Below are positions 1 through 5,754 of a stretch of DNA of 7,923 bases, in pieces. The stretch comes from Bacteroidota bacterium (GTDB taxonomy: Bacteria > Bacteroidota > Bacteroidia > Chitinophagales > Chitinophagaceae): NCBI GenBank assembly GCA_023390215.1, contig JAEWDG010000144.1, positions 1 through 7,923 of the forward strand. The letters are read 5' to 3'. The translations under genes and the position numbers were made by a program. The notes below the pieces were generated by a model, which saw nothing but the letters and a program-made list of their open reading frames with translations, did not search any database and was not told where the DNA came from. Position 1 is the stretch's first letter. Each line of letters opens with the position of its first letter.

Positions 1-355
1 CTACTGCAATTGTCTTTTTACTTCGTGCGATCATTGCGAGCACTTCGCTGCGTTTCATAACAGGTATACCCAGGCTGATGGTTTTCTGTACTTCTGGTAC
101 AGTATCTTCTATCGCTGTAGATACAACCACAAGGTCGATATTCTGATGAATGCCTGAGCCGTCCTGAGAAAAACAGGCAATTCCCGCCGCCGAAAGTTTA
201 CCGCGCGTATCATCTGCAGTGCCTGTGTCAAAATAACGATCGCTGCCCGAAACGCTTTTCCCGATCCCCGAAAGGTATTGGGCGATAGCGCTCATCCCCG
301 TTCCTGCTATCCCGATGAAAAAAATATTTTTATATGCTTCCAGGGTTGGTTTCAT
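1..355 (-). CDS. Mur ligase, MurC-like, N-terminal part (runs off the left edge)
   Basis: The 118 visible codons start at an ATG (355-353) and are open to the window edge. They form the N-terminal UDP-binding Rossmann domain of a Mur ligase. Residues 11-30 carry FFIGIAGTGMSAIAQYL, the glycine-rich nucleotide loop of the MurC/Mpl branch, and VSGSD follows at about 35-39. The stretch DLVVVSTAIEDTVPEV and then IPVMKRSEVLAMIA are also typical of this domain. The ATP-binding GTHGKT loop would be expected just beyond the last visible residues (KKTIAV). MurC adds L-alanine to UDP-N-acetylmuramate in the cytoplasm; Mpl attaches recycled murein tripeptide. The loop GIAGTGMSAIA is closer to MurC than to Mpl (typically GICGT-M), but the rest is needed to decide. 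A cell's principal murC usually sits in the dcw cluster, and no dcw gene is visible here, so this may be a paralogue. Family is certain; exact substrate is not. Confidence 0.85.
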   Translation of the reverse strand, partial: MKPTLEAYKNIFFIGIAGTGMSAIAQYLSGIGKSVSGSDRYFDTGTADDTRGKLSAAGIACFSQDGSGIHQNIDLVVVSTAIEDTVPEVQKTISLGIPVMKRSEVLAMIARSKKTIAV

Positions 356-452
356 GAAGGCAATATTAATTAATGTATCGCTAATGGATTAATTTAACAG
401 CAGTGTTCAAACCGGAATGTTGAAGATTGCGTTTATCGAAAAAAATATTTCC

Positions 453-1097
453 ATGTATTTCCGTTCTATTATTGCTGCAGCCCTGGTCGTAATGAGCGCC
501 TGCGCACAATCACAGGACAAAAAGGTAAGCATACCAAAAGCTGTTTCAAAACTACCTGCTTCAAATGAAGCCGTAGCTACGTTTGGTGAAGGTTGTTTCT
601 GGCATGCAGAGATCGTTTTCCAAAGCCTTGAAGGCGTAAGAGATGCCGTGTCGGGTTATTCGGGCGGACAAACTTCTGATCCGGATTATGAACAGGTAGC
701 GACGGGTAGAACCGGTCATGCAGAAGTGGTACAGGTATATTACGATCCGTCGAAAATATCCTATCAGACTTTGGTGAAGGCTTTTTTTGCAAGTCAGGAT
801 CCTACTACGCCGAACCGCCAGGGCAATGATGCCGGAACCGAATATCGTTCCATTGCTTTCTACCGGAATGAAGGGGAAAAACAGGTTCTGGAAAATGAAA
901 TAAAAATCCTGAATGCTTCAGGAAAATTTAAGAACAGGATCGTAACGGAAGTTGTTCCTTTCAAAATATTTTATCCCGCTGAAGATTATCACCAGGAGTA
1001 TATTGCCAATCATCCCAATAATGGCTACGTGCAACATGTGTCGATTCCCGAATACGAACATTTCAGGGCAACGTTCAAAGGGAAATTTAAAAACTGA
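453..1097 (+). CDS. msrA: Exported lipoprotein-type peptide-methionine (S)-S-oxide reductase MsrA, single-cysteine form
   Basis: MsrA reduces methionine-S-sulfoxide in oxidised proteins. From the ATG at 453 the protein has 214 residues: signal peptide MYFRSIIAAALVVMSAC with a lipobox-like end (Cys17), a short linker, then the MsrA domain from about residue 43. GEGCFWHAE holds the catalytic Cys48 and the conserved Glu53. SGYSGG, TGHAE, YYDP, DPTTPNRQGNDAGTEYRS and FYPAEDYH are further family motifs. The start at 453 is preferred over an in-frame ATG at 417 because it gives a normal-length signal peptide; neither has a clear Shine-Dalgarno. Odd point: after Cys17 and Cys48 there is no other cysteine. 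The usual resolving position (YCQ in the paralogue at 4875-5426) is Val193. A hand, ungapped alignment with that paralogue gives about 80 identities in about 170 positions. The enzyme probably faces the periplasm. It is divergent from the Mur ligase gene and convergent with the gene at 1098. Confidence 0.93.
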   Translation: MYFRSIIAAALVVMSACAQSQDKKVSIPKAVSKLPASNEAVATFGEGCFWHAEIVFQSLEGVRDAVSGYSGGQTSDPDYEQVATGRTGHAEVVQVYYDPSKISYQTLVKAFFASQDPTTPNRQGNDAGTEYRSIAFYRNEGEKQVLENEIKILNASGKFKNRIVTEVVPFKIFYPAEDYHQEYIANHPNNGYVQHVSIPEYEHFRATFKGKFKN

Positions 1098-1571
1098 TCA
1101 GTCCAGGCTTTTAATCAATCTCCGGTAATCATATTGTAGATCCTCGTGCATTTTATCTACGAGTTTATTGATCTTTTTTAATTGTGACTGATACATATTC
1201 ACCAGCACCTGGGTCTTTTTTATATTAATTTTTAATTCACGCATCTTTTCGAGGAAATAAAGTAAAACCTCAACGGTTGTTTGATCAGACTCACTATAAT
1301 TCGTAAACCTGTTTGCCTGTCTTAAAATTTTCCTGATCGTTTTTTTTGCGTAGTACGGATTGGAAGGATGAACGTTTGTAAATTCTTCATCCATGTGCGC
1401 TTTGATGTCGGCAACATACTGTTCTTCGTTCCGGGCGTCAAATAACAGATAGGTAAGCAGTTCTTTATTCTCTTTACGAAAACGGGCAAAGCGGTGAACA
1501 ATATGCCTGAGATCGGCTTCGGTCAGAAGCTCAAGTGCAGCGCGCAGCTCTTTAATAGACGCAGCTTTCAT
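1098..1571 (-). CDS. Hypothetical helical protein, 157 aa
   Basis: I do not recognise this family with confidence. The 157-residue product has no signal peptide, no membrane segment and no cysteine, so it is probably cytoplasmic. It is rich in Lys, Glu, Arg and Leu and looks almost wholly alpha-helical: helices around residues 5-30 (IKELRAALELLTEADLRHIV), 46-66, 72-92 (YYAKKTIRKILRQANRF), 98-115 (TVEVLLYFLEKMREL) and a long C-terminal helix from about 118, possibly coiled coil. No catalytic motif is evident. The ATG is at 1571-1569. Its stop codon directly abuts the stop of the exported msrA on the other strand. It lies 43 bp downstream of the small ORF at 1615-1815 on the same strand, and the two may be cotranscribed from the promoter near 1928-1955. 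A gene is well supported by length and composition; its function is unknown. Confidence 0.8.
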   Translation of the reverse strand: MKAASIKELRAALELLTEADLRHIVHRFARFRKENKELLTYLLFDARNEEQYVADIKAHMDEEFTNVHPSNPYYAKKTIRKILRQANRFTNYSESDQTTVEVLLYFLEKMRELKINIKKTQVLVNMYQSQLKKINKLVDKMHEDLQYDYRRLIKSLD

Positions 1572-1614
1572 CGCGTTAAAATACGGAATCCAGTCTGACT
1601 ATTCCATGAAAAAA

Positions 1615-1815
1615 TTACTTGAGAACAGTCTCCCTGGTAATGATCAAGGCAGGGTTGGCAGCAGGAATACCGATCTTAATATTTCGGATATCCTCCTCCG
1701 TGATGATATCGTTTATATCCGTAAGATGCTTGTGGATCCTGACCCTGGTTTCCTGGTCATAACTGTGACGCACAGGAATTTTGAATGAAGCAGGATGCGT
1801 GTTACTGTAATCCAT
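1615..1815 (-). CDS. Small hypothetical protein, 66 aa
   Basis: A 66-residue polar protein without signal peptide, membrane segment or cysteine. The middle and end (TRVRIHKHLTDINDIITEEDIRNIKIGI, roughly residues 23-50, written here only to show composition) have a charged, protein-like pattern with few rare residues, and codon choice resembles the neighbours. I recognise no named family. An ORF on the opposite strand (1606-1788) covers the same bases, but its composition is less convincing and there is no promoter-like signal before it. In contrast, a TAnnTTTG-type promoter lies about 110 bp upstream of the ATG at 1815 on this strand. The gene at 1098-1571 follows after 43 bp, which suggests an operon. 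Its start overlaps a 31-codon upstream ORF (1802-1897). Moderately sure that it is real; function unknown. Confidence 0.55.
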   Translation of the reverse strand: MDYSNTHPASFKIPVRHSYDQETRVRIHKHLTDINDIITEEDIRNIKIGIPAANPALIITRETVLK

Positions 1816-1927
1816 TAGATTGAAATTTGTGATCCAAAATGCGAAGCAGTGAATGGTCTTTCGGAGATAAGCGGGATTGCGTCCCTGGTGAATTCATTGT
1901 AGTGGTGTTCAACATCAGATCAGATCG

Positions 1928-1955
1928 CAAATGTAGAGGCATTTTTTCGAAACAA
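1928..1955 (-). promoter_or_regulatory. Bacteroidota-type promoter for the 1815/1571 genes
   Basis: Read on the minus strand, TACATTTG (1935-1928) matches the Bacteroidota -7 consensus TAnnTTTG at every fixed position. A TTG (1955-1953) lies 17 bp upstream, as the -33 element would. Transcription would begin near 1921 and give a leader of about 105 nt before the ATG at 1815. The match is by eye only. Confidence 0.5.
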
Positions 1956-1969
1956 CGCTGATCAACGTT
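1954..1969. promoter_or_regulatory. Operator-like 16-bp palindrome over the -33 region
   Basis: AACGCTGATCAACGTT is self-complementary except for one mismatched pair (positions 5 and 12 of the 16). It overlaps the proposed -33 TTG of the promoter reading towards 1815. This placement fits a dimeric regulator, but no regulator gene is visible nearby and a chance palindrome cannot be excluded. It is not followed by a T-run, so it does not look like a terminator of the gene ending at 1997. Confidence 0.3.
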
Positions 1970-1996
1970 ATAACCTGGATTAACTTTTCCCCACTA

Positions 1997-2983
1997 TCAT
2001 CGGAGAATCTTGGAAGTTTTACCTAACAGGGCACCATTATGATATACATGCATGGTGTAGGTTCCGGAAGGAAAATCATCCGCCGCCACCGAGAAAAGCA
2101 ACTTCTTCGGCTCTCCTTTCGTGTAATCGAATCTCAACTTCATGGAGTAGATCTGCTTTGAACCGTCTACCAGTTCAAATGTACCCGACTCCCAGGTTGA
2201 CTTCTGTATAACACGTCCGTCGGGACGGGTAATTACAACTACCATTTCAATGCTGTTGGCGGTGGGGTTTGGATTCTTAACTATGAATGAACCTATAAAT
2301 TTATCCGTTTGATAAGCCTGCGCCGTTTCTATCTCTTTGTTATCGGTGACGGTATACGCCGTAAGATGCATATCATAAGCAGAGAAAAAGCGCGTATTAA
2401 CAACAGGTGTGGTTGCCCGGCCGGAAGAATTTTCGGAAGGGCTGGTATCATAGGAAGCGGGTATCACAGGACTTGTATTGCCCGCTACCTGAGATGACTT
2501 GGTGGCCGCCACTTGTTTTAGTAATCCAAGCAGGCGCTTGTTCTCCGACTCCACCATATCATATTTACCCAGAAGATCCTTAACCTTAATTTGCAGTGCA
2601 GCAATTTTCTCCTTTGCCAGTTCAAGGTCTGCCGTTCCATTTTTTTCTTTCAGAAGTTCCACCACCTCATTTCTGAGTTTCGCATATTCGGCTACCTGAT
2701 TATTCATCGGGATACGCAGGCTGTCGGCATACATGATAGAAGTATCTATTTTGCTGCCGAGGCGATTAATGGTTGCAGAATAAATGTTTTCAAGTGAATC
2801 GCGGGTCGCTTTTGCCGGGCCGTCTGCAGGAGCAGATGAATTTTTCAGCGTTGGAGAAGGCTGCGTGATAATGATAGGAGCGTTGTAATACCTGTTGTAT
2901 CCCCAGGTAGTAAGTATTACCAGAGATACTACAAAAAGGATAAGCGAGAAGATTAAGAGAATCGATGCTCTTGTCTCTTTCAT
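1997..2983 (-). CDS. Membrane-anchored periplasmic coiled-coil protein, unknown function
   Basis: The 328-residue product is not a family I can name. Positively charged residues (Lys2, Arg5) precede one hydrophobic segment at about 7-27, after which no further membrane helix is seen; this predicts a signal anchor with the rest in the periplasm. Residues about 60-160 are helical, with a likely coiled coil at 97-158 (VAEYAKLRNEVVELLKEK, then ALQIKVKDLLGKYDMVESEN). A Ser/Thr/Pro-rich linker follows (about 161-196). The C-terminal 130 residues read as a beta-rich domain with strands such as FIGSFIVKNP, EMVVVITRPDG and GTYTMHVYHNG. There is no cysteine. Its ATG is 24 bp after the stop of the exported Ppx/GppA-like gene, so the two are very probably cotranscribed and may act together at the inner membrane. 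The layout, an anchor plus spacer plus globular domain, suits a scaffold or sensor, but that is inference. Confidence 0.85.
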   Translation of the reverse strand: MKETRASILLIFSLILFVVSLVILTTWGYNRYYNAPIIITQPSPTLKNSSAPADGPAKATRDSLENIYSATINRLGSKIDTSIMYADSLRIPMNNQVAEYAKLRNEVVELLKEKNGTADLELAKEKIAALQIKVKDLLGKYDMVESENKRLLGLLKQVAATKSSQVAGNTSPVIPASYDTSPSENSSGRATTPVVNTRFFSAYDMHLTAYTVTDNKEIETAQAYQTDKFIGSFIVKNPNPTANSIEMVVVITRPDGRVIQKSTWESGTFELVDGSKQIYSMKLRFDYTKGEPKKLLFSVAADDFPSGTYTMHVYHNGALLGKTSKILR

Positions 2984-3007
2984 TAAACGTAATCTATAAC
3001 AGGTTTA

Positions 3008-4180
3008 TCAATTCGTTTGTGCCTTAGTGGTGTCTGCAGACAAAACCTGATCAACATAAGCGGAAACCCAACCCACCTGGCCATTTTTTACAAGGAAAAA
3101 CTGCTTTTTCTCGTAGATCCCTTCAAATTGCCGCATAACCTTTAGTAAAAGTCCTGTTCCTGCGAGCAATGATTCCTGATCGAAAACTTTATTTACTGTT
3201 TTAACCTGTTTTTGTACCAACTCACGGTTAACTGCAGGATCTGCCAGTTTTTTTACGATCTCGGTTTCAGACAGGCTATTGTAATTTTTGAGTATCCGGT
3301 CATAAAATTTTTCAACATCCGCATAGGTTACCGGAATAACCGGATTCTCTATTAACTCCGGACTGATAAGTGTGGCAACTGACCAGGCTATGCCTCCACT
3401 GAAGGCAATATTATCACTCATGTTGTATGCACCGCTCAGGTTAATTGCATACACGATCTCGTCGTTCGCTGAACCTGCAAGTACCCGGTATAACTGTTTA
3501 TTGAATGCTGAGATCGTTTTTTCACCTTCGATTCTCTTTTCGGCTGCGTTGGCTGTGCTTTTGGTACCCCAGCTCAGTTGAAAAAGTTTAAAATCAGTAA
3601 GGTTACCGTTTGGAAAATAGCCACCCTTGGTATTTCCGCTGCCTATGTCTATCAGAAAGGTGTTATAGCGCTTCGCTGCGGGGATGATGCCGATATGAGA
3701 CAGGCGGGCTTCCTCTTCCGTATTCACTACGTCAACCACACGGGCAGGTTCGTTGATGGCCACACGGAAAGAATCGATCAACCGCATGATCCATTCATTC
3801 TTATCGAATTTCACTGCCTGAATTTTAACACCACTACTTACAACGGTGAATATTCTTGCAGAGGGGATATTGTACACTTTATTGGCTGTTCTGTATAATC
3901 CGGCAAATGCGTTGACAGTGGCAGTAAATGTTTCGGGGGTGAAACTTATAAAATCCGTATTTGAGGATGTATCCTTCAGAATATTAAATTCCGATGTAGT
4001 TTGATCACGGTTCACTTCCACAAGACTCATCTTCACCCCTTTGGAACCAACCTCGATCCCGGAATATACCTGGGATTTCTTGAATTTAAGCTTTAAGCTG
4101 GGTTGAGCAAGTGCAGAACCGGTGATGGCAATAAGAGCAAAAAAAGGCAGCAACCGGCGCCATAAGTGAAGGTAGACCAT
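3008..4180 (-). CDS. Exported Ppx/GppA-like ASKHA-fold protein
   Basis: From the ATG at 4180 the protein has 390 residues. Residues 1-25 are a signal peptide (two Arg, hydrophobic core, ending GSALA before Gln26). The rest resembles the Ppx/GppA exopolyphosphatase/pppGpp phosphatase family: a phosphate-1-like strand-loop at 39-56 (YSGIEVGSKGVKMSLVEV), VVNTEEEARLSHIGI at 151-165 matching the family's EEAR segment with its catalytic Glu, FLIDIGSGNTKGGYF at 175-189 as phosphate-2, and AGTGLLL at 340-346 as a possible third nucleotide-site motif. Odd points: Ppx/GppA enzymes are cytoplasmic, and the usual DIGGGSTE reads DIGSGNTK here, replacing the acidic metal-linked residue with Lys185. The first loop has Glu43 where Asp is usual. 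It may have a different substrate or only a binding role. An in-frame extension to 4342 is open but would overlap the cyclophilin gene and bury the signal peptide. The coiled-coil gene follows after 24 bp. Confidence 0.8.
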   Translation of the reverse strand: MVYLHLWRRLLPFFALIAITGSALAQPSLKLKFKKSQVYSGIEVGSKGVKMSLVEVNRDQTTSEFNILKDTSSNTDFISFTPETFTATVNAFAGLYRTANKVYNIPSARIFTVVSSGVKIQAVKFDKNEWIMRLIDSFRVAINEPARVVDVVNTEEEARLSHIGIIPAAKRYNTFLIDIGSGNTKGGYFPNGNLTDFKLFQLSWGTKSTANAAEKRIEGEKTISAFNKQLYRVLAGSANDEIVYAINLSGAYNMSDNIAFSGGIAWSVATLISPELIENPVIPVTYADVEKFYDRILKNYNSLSETEIVKKLADPAVNRELVQKQVKTVNKVFDQESLLAGTGLLLKVMRQFEGIYEKKQFFLVKNGQVGWVSAYVDQVLSADTTKAQTN

Positions 4181-4283
4181 GTATATCAGGTTATGAAGAA
4201 CTAAAATTAGCCAATATTTTCCGGTATAAAACCCGGAGCAAAGGCCTGTGTAAAAAATGTTATTATATGTAAGCAATGATGAC

Positions 4284-4733
4284 TTAATCTGTAAGAACCA
4301 GTTTTTCCATAACATCGCCAGCCCGGATATCATCCAATACATCTAATCCTTCTGTCAACCGGCCAAAGCAGGTATGTTTTCCATCGAGGTGAGCTGTTCC
4401 TTCCCTGTCGTGACAAATAAAAAATTGGGAGCCTCCGGTATTGGGTCCGCGATGGGCCATAGACATTACTCCCCGATCGTGATACTGGCGGGGGGCATTT
4501 GTTTCGCATTGGATCGTGTAACCCGGACCTCCAACCCCGGTTCCCTGGGGACAGCCACCCTGCACCATAAAATTGGGGATGACCCGATGAAATCTCAGTC
4601 CGTCGTAAAAACCTTCCCTGATCAGTTTTTTAAAATTATTCACAGCAATTGGAGTAGCATCATCGTATAACTCAAACTTCATTACACCTTTATTTGTATG
4701 TATCTCACCATGGCTGTTCTTTGCTTCCTGCAT
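4284..4733 (-). CDS. Cyclophilin-type peptidyl-prolyl cis-trans isomerase
   Basis: Cyclophilins catalyse cis-trans isomerisation of bonds before proline during protein folding. From the ATG at 4733 the protein has 149 residues and is essentially one compact cyclophilin domain: IHTNKGVMKFELYDDATP at the start, then FHRVIPNFMVQGG (48-60) with the catalytic Arg50, Phe55 and Gln58. The active-site loop MAHRGPNTGGSQFFI is at 92-106 and HLDGKHTCFG at 115-124. The usual cyclosporin-site Trp is His120, as in many bacterial members. There is no signal peptide, so it should be cytoplasmic. An in-frame ATG at 4769 would add 12 residues with no family counterpart. A weak -7-like element (4767-4774, GAAATTTG on the minus strand) also favours the later start. 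It is divergent from the cytoplasmic msrA and about 100 bp upstream of the Ppx/GppA-like gene on the same strand. Confidence 0.93.
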   Translation of the reverse strand: MQEAKNSHGEIHTNKGVMKFELYDDATPIAVNNFKKLIREGFYDGLRFHRVIPNFMVQGGCPQGTGVGGPGYTIQCETNAPRQYHDRGVMSMAHRGPNTGGSQFFICHDREGTAHLDGKHTCFGRLTEGLDVLDDIRAGDVMEKLVLTD

Positions 4734-4874
4734 CCTGTTAATTTTTGCCGCGAAATTAATGCATGGCAAATTTCAAAATGGGATTTTCCAGAGCTTAACT
4801 TTTTTAGTTTCCAAACGTTAATATGCCATTGGCACCTTAGTTGTGACTTTTTATAGGATCATAATCTGAAGCGA

Positions 4875-5426
4875 ATGAGTGCAGATACAGGAAAAATGAA
4901 TAAAACAGCAACTTTCGGGAATGGCTGCTTTTGGTGTACGGAGGCAGTTTTTCAATTGCTGGATGGGGTTCTCGAAGTAAAAAGCGGATATAGTGGTGGT
5001 GATGTGGCTAACCCGGATTATAAAACAGTCTGCACCGGAATCACGGGTCACGCCGAATGCCTGCAGATCGACTATGATCCGGAAAAACTAAGTTTTGAAA
5101 AATTACTGGAGGTTTTCTGGAACACCCACGACCCCACTACGCTGAATCGCCAGGGAAATGATGTGGGCACTCAATACAGGAGTGTTATCTTTTATCATGA
5201 TGAACAGCAAAAATCAACTGCTCAGGAATACAAAGATCAGCTCGATAAGAGCGGCATATACAAATCGCCTGTTGTGACTACCCTCGAACCTTTTTCAAAA
5301 TTCTATCCCGCAGAAACATACCATGATGACTATTACAGGTTAAATGGAATAGCTCCGTATTGCCAGTTTGTGATCAGGCCCAAGGTTGAAAAGTTCAAAA
5401 AACAATATGCTTCTATATTGAAATAG
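4875..5426 (+). CDS. msrA: Cytoplasmic peptide-methionine (S)-S-oxide reductase MsrA, multi-cysteine form
   Basis: This 183-residue protein is a complete MsrA without signal peptide; it repairs methionine-S-sulfoxide in the cytoplasm. GNGCFWCTE carries the catalytic Cys18 and the conserved Glu23. SGYSGG (37-42), CTGITGHAE (53-61), DPTTLNRQGNDVGTQYRS (86-103) and FYPAETYHDDYY (143-154) are family motifs. Five cysteines are present: 18, 21, 53, 62 and 163. Cys163, in YCQFVIRPK near the C terminus, is at a usual resolving position, so a disulfide and thioredoxin cycle is expected. The ATG at 4875 has a weak GAAGCG before it; a second ATG at 4896 is possible and would still retain the domain. It is a paralogue of the exported enzyme at 453-1097 and aligns with it without gaps from residue 13 to the end. 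It is divergent from the cyclophilin gene. Confidence 0.96.
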   Translation: MSADTGKMNKTATFGNGCFWCTEAVFQLLDGVLEVKSGYSGGDVANPDYKTVCTGITGHAECLQIDYDPEKLSFEKLLEVFWNTHDPTTLNRQGNDVGTQYRSVIFYHDEQQKSTAQEYKDQLDKSGIYKSPVVTTLEPFSKFYPAETYHDDYYRLNGIAPYCQFVIRPKVEKFKKQYASILK

Positions 5427-5459
5427 GAAATCTATAGTTATCATCAATTGCAACGTGAT

Positions 5460-5475
5460 GTTAATCGTAATTAAC
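5460..5475. repeat. Inverted repeat, 6-bp stem, upstream of the surface-protein promoter
   Basis: GTTAAT and ATTAAC are perfect inverted copies separated by the four bases CGTA. The stem is AT-rich and no T-run follows on the plus strand, so it is a weak terminator candidate for msrA and could equally be an operator half-pair for the following promoter. Confidence 0.35.
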
Positions 5476-5482
5476 GGGAAAC

Positions 5483-5502
5483 TTCAAAAAAAATGTTTTG
5501 AA
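5483..5502. repeat. Inverted repeat TTCAAAA / TTTTGAA
   Basis: A perfect 7-bp inverted repeat encloses the six-base loop AAAATG. It ends five bases before the proposed -33 TTTG at 5507. Because AT-rich repeats form often by chance here, a role as msrA terminator or as a regulator site is only possible. Confidence 0.35.
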
Positions 5503-5506
5503 AAGT

Positions 5507-5536
5507 TTTGATTTGCAAAAACCTTGAGTAATTTTA
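5507..5536 (+). promoter_or_regulatory. Bacteroidota-type promoter for the surface-protein gene
   Basis: TTTG (5507-5510) followed after 18 bp by TAATTTTA (5529-5536) matches the -33/-7 pair TTTG and TAnnTTTG with one mismatch at the final base. Transcription would begin near 5543, giving a leader of about 210 nt. The call is by eye and has no experimental support. Confidence 0.45.
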
Positions 5537-5754
5537 CAGGACTTACCGAGAACTTCTACCACAAGATCACAATTCCACTGAAATTTCCACCAGGCTTTTA
5601 ACAAAGTAGTAACCGGTATTTGAACCTACATGGATCAGGTACAGGGTGAACGAACATACTCGCTTTATACAGCAGCCGCCATTTTATCCTCAGCAAAGAT
5701 CAGTTCCCAAATCTCCTGTGAGCCATTTTTTTCTAAACCTCAAACTCAGGAAAA

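Larger units (their letters stand above)
5427..5754 (+). promoter_or_regulatory. 328-bp leader between msrA and the surface-protein gene
   Basis: This stretch holds no convincing gene. Its first third is AT-rich and contains two inverted repeats and a promoter candidate, each listed separately. The remaining 210 or so bases up to 5754 would be an untranslated leader. A 56-codon ORF (5630-5800) and a GTG-started one (5646-5828) overlap the start of the large gene in other frames and look fortuitous. AGGA at 5748-5751, three bases before the ATG at 5755, is the only Shine-Dalgarno-like sequence. I saw no riboswitch motif that I can name. Confidence 0.6.

Noticed and set aside
1606..1788. 60-codon plus-strand ORF MKKLLENSLPGNDQG...
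   Set aside because: It overlaps the minus-strand small gene. That one has a promoter candidate, better composition and a same-strand neighbour. The plus-strand frame has no promoter-like signal.
3578..3898. 106-codon plus-strand ORF
   Set aside because: It lies wholly within the Ppx/GppA-like gene on the opposite strand and has a His/Cys/Arg mixture typical of an antisense shadow.
4201..4283. CCGG...CCGG hairpin in the gap after the cyclophilin gene as a terminator
   Set aside because: Only four base pairs form and no T-run follows in either direction, so it does not support a terminator.
4181..4342. In-frame 54-codon N-terminal extension of the Ppx/GppA-like gene
   Set aside because: It would overlap the end of the cyclophilin gene by 59 bases and place the signal peptide inside the protein. 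Its Trp/Tyr/Phe-rich sequence is unlike any start of the family.
4374..4670. 98-codon plus-strand ORF
   Set aside because: It is antisense to the conserved cyclophilin domain, with no protein-like motif of its own.
4770..4874. Promoters in the divergent gap between the cyclophilin and the second msrA
   Set aside because: TAACGTTTG on the minus strand has a three-base gap instead of two, and no -33 partner is correctly placed. On the plus strand nothing matches TAnnTTTG well enough to annotate.
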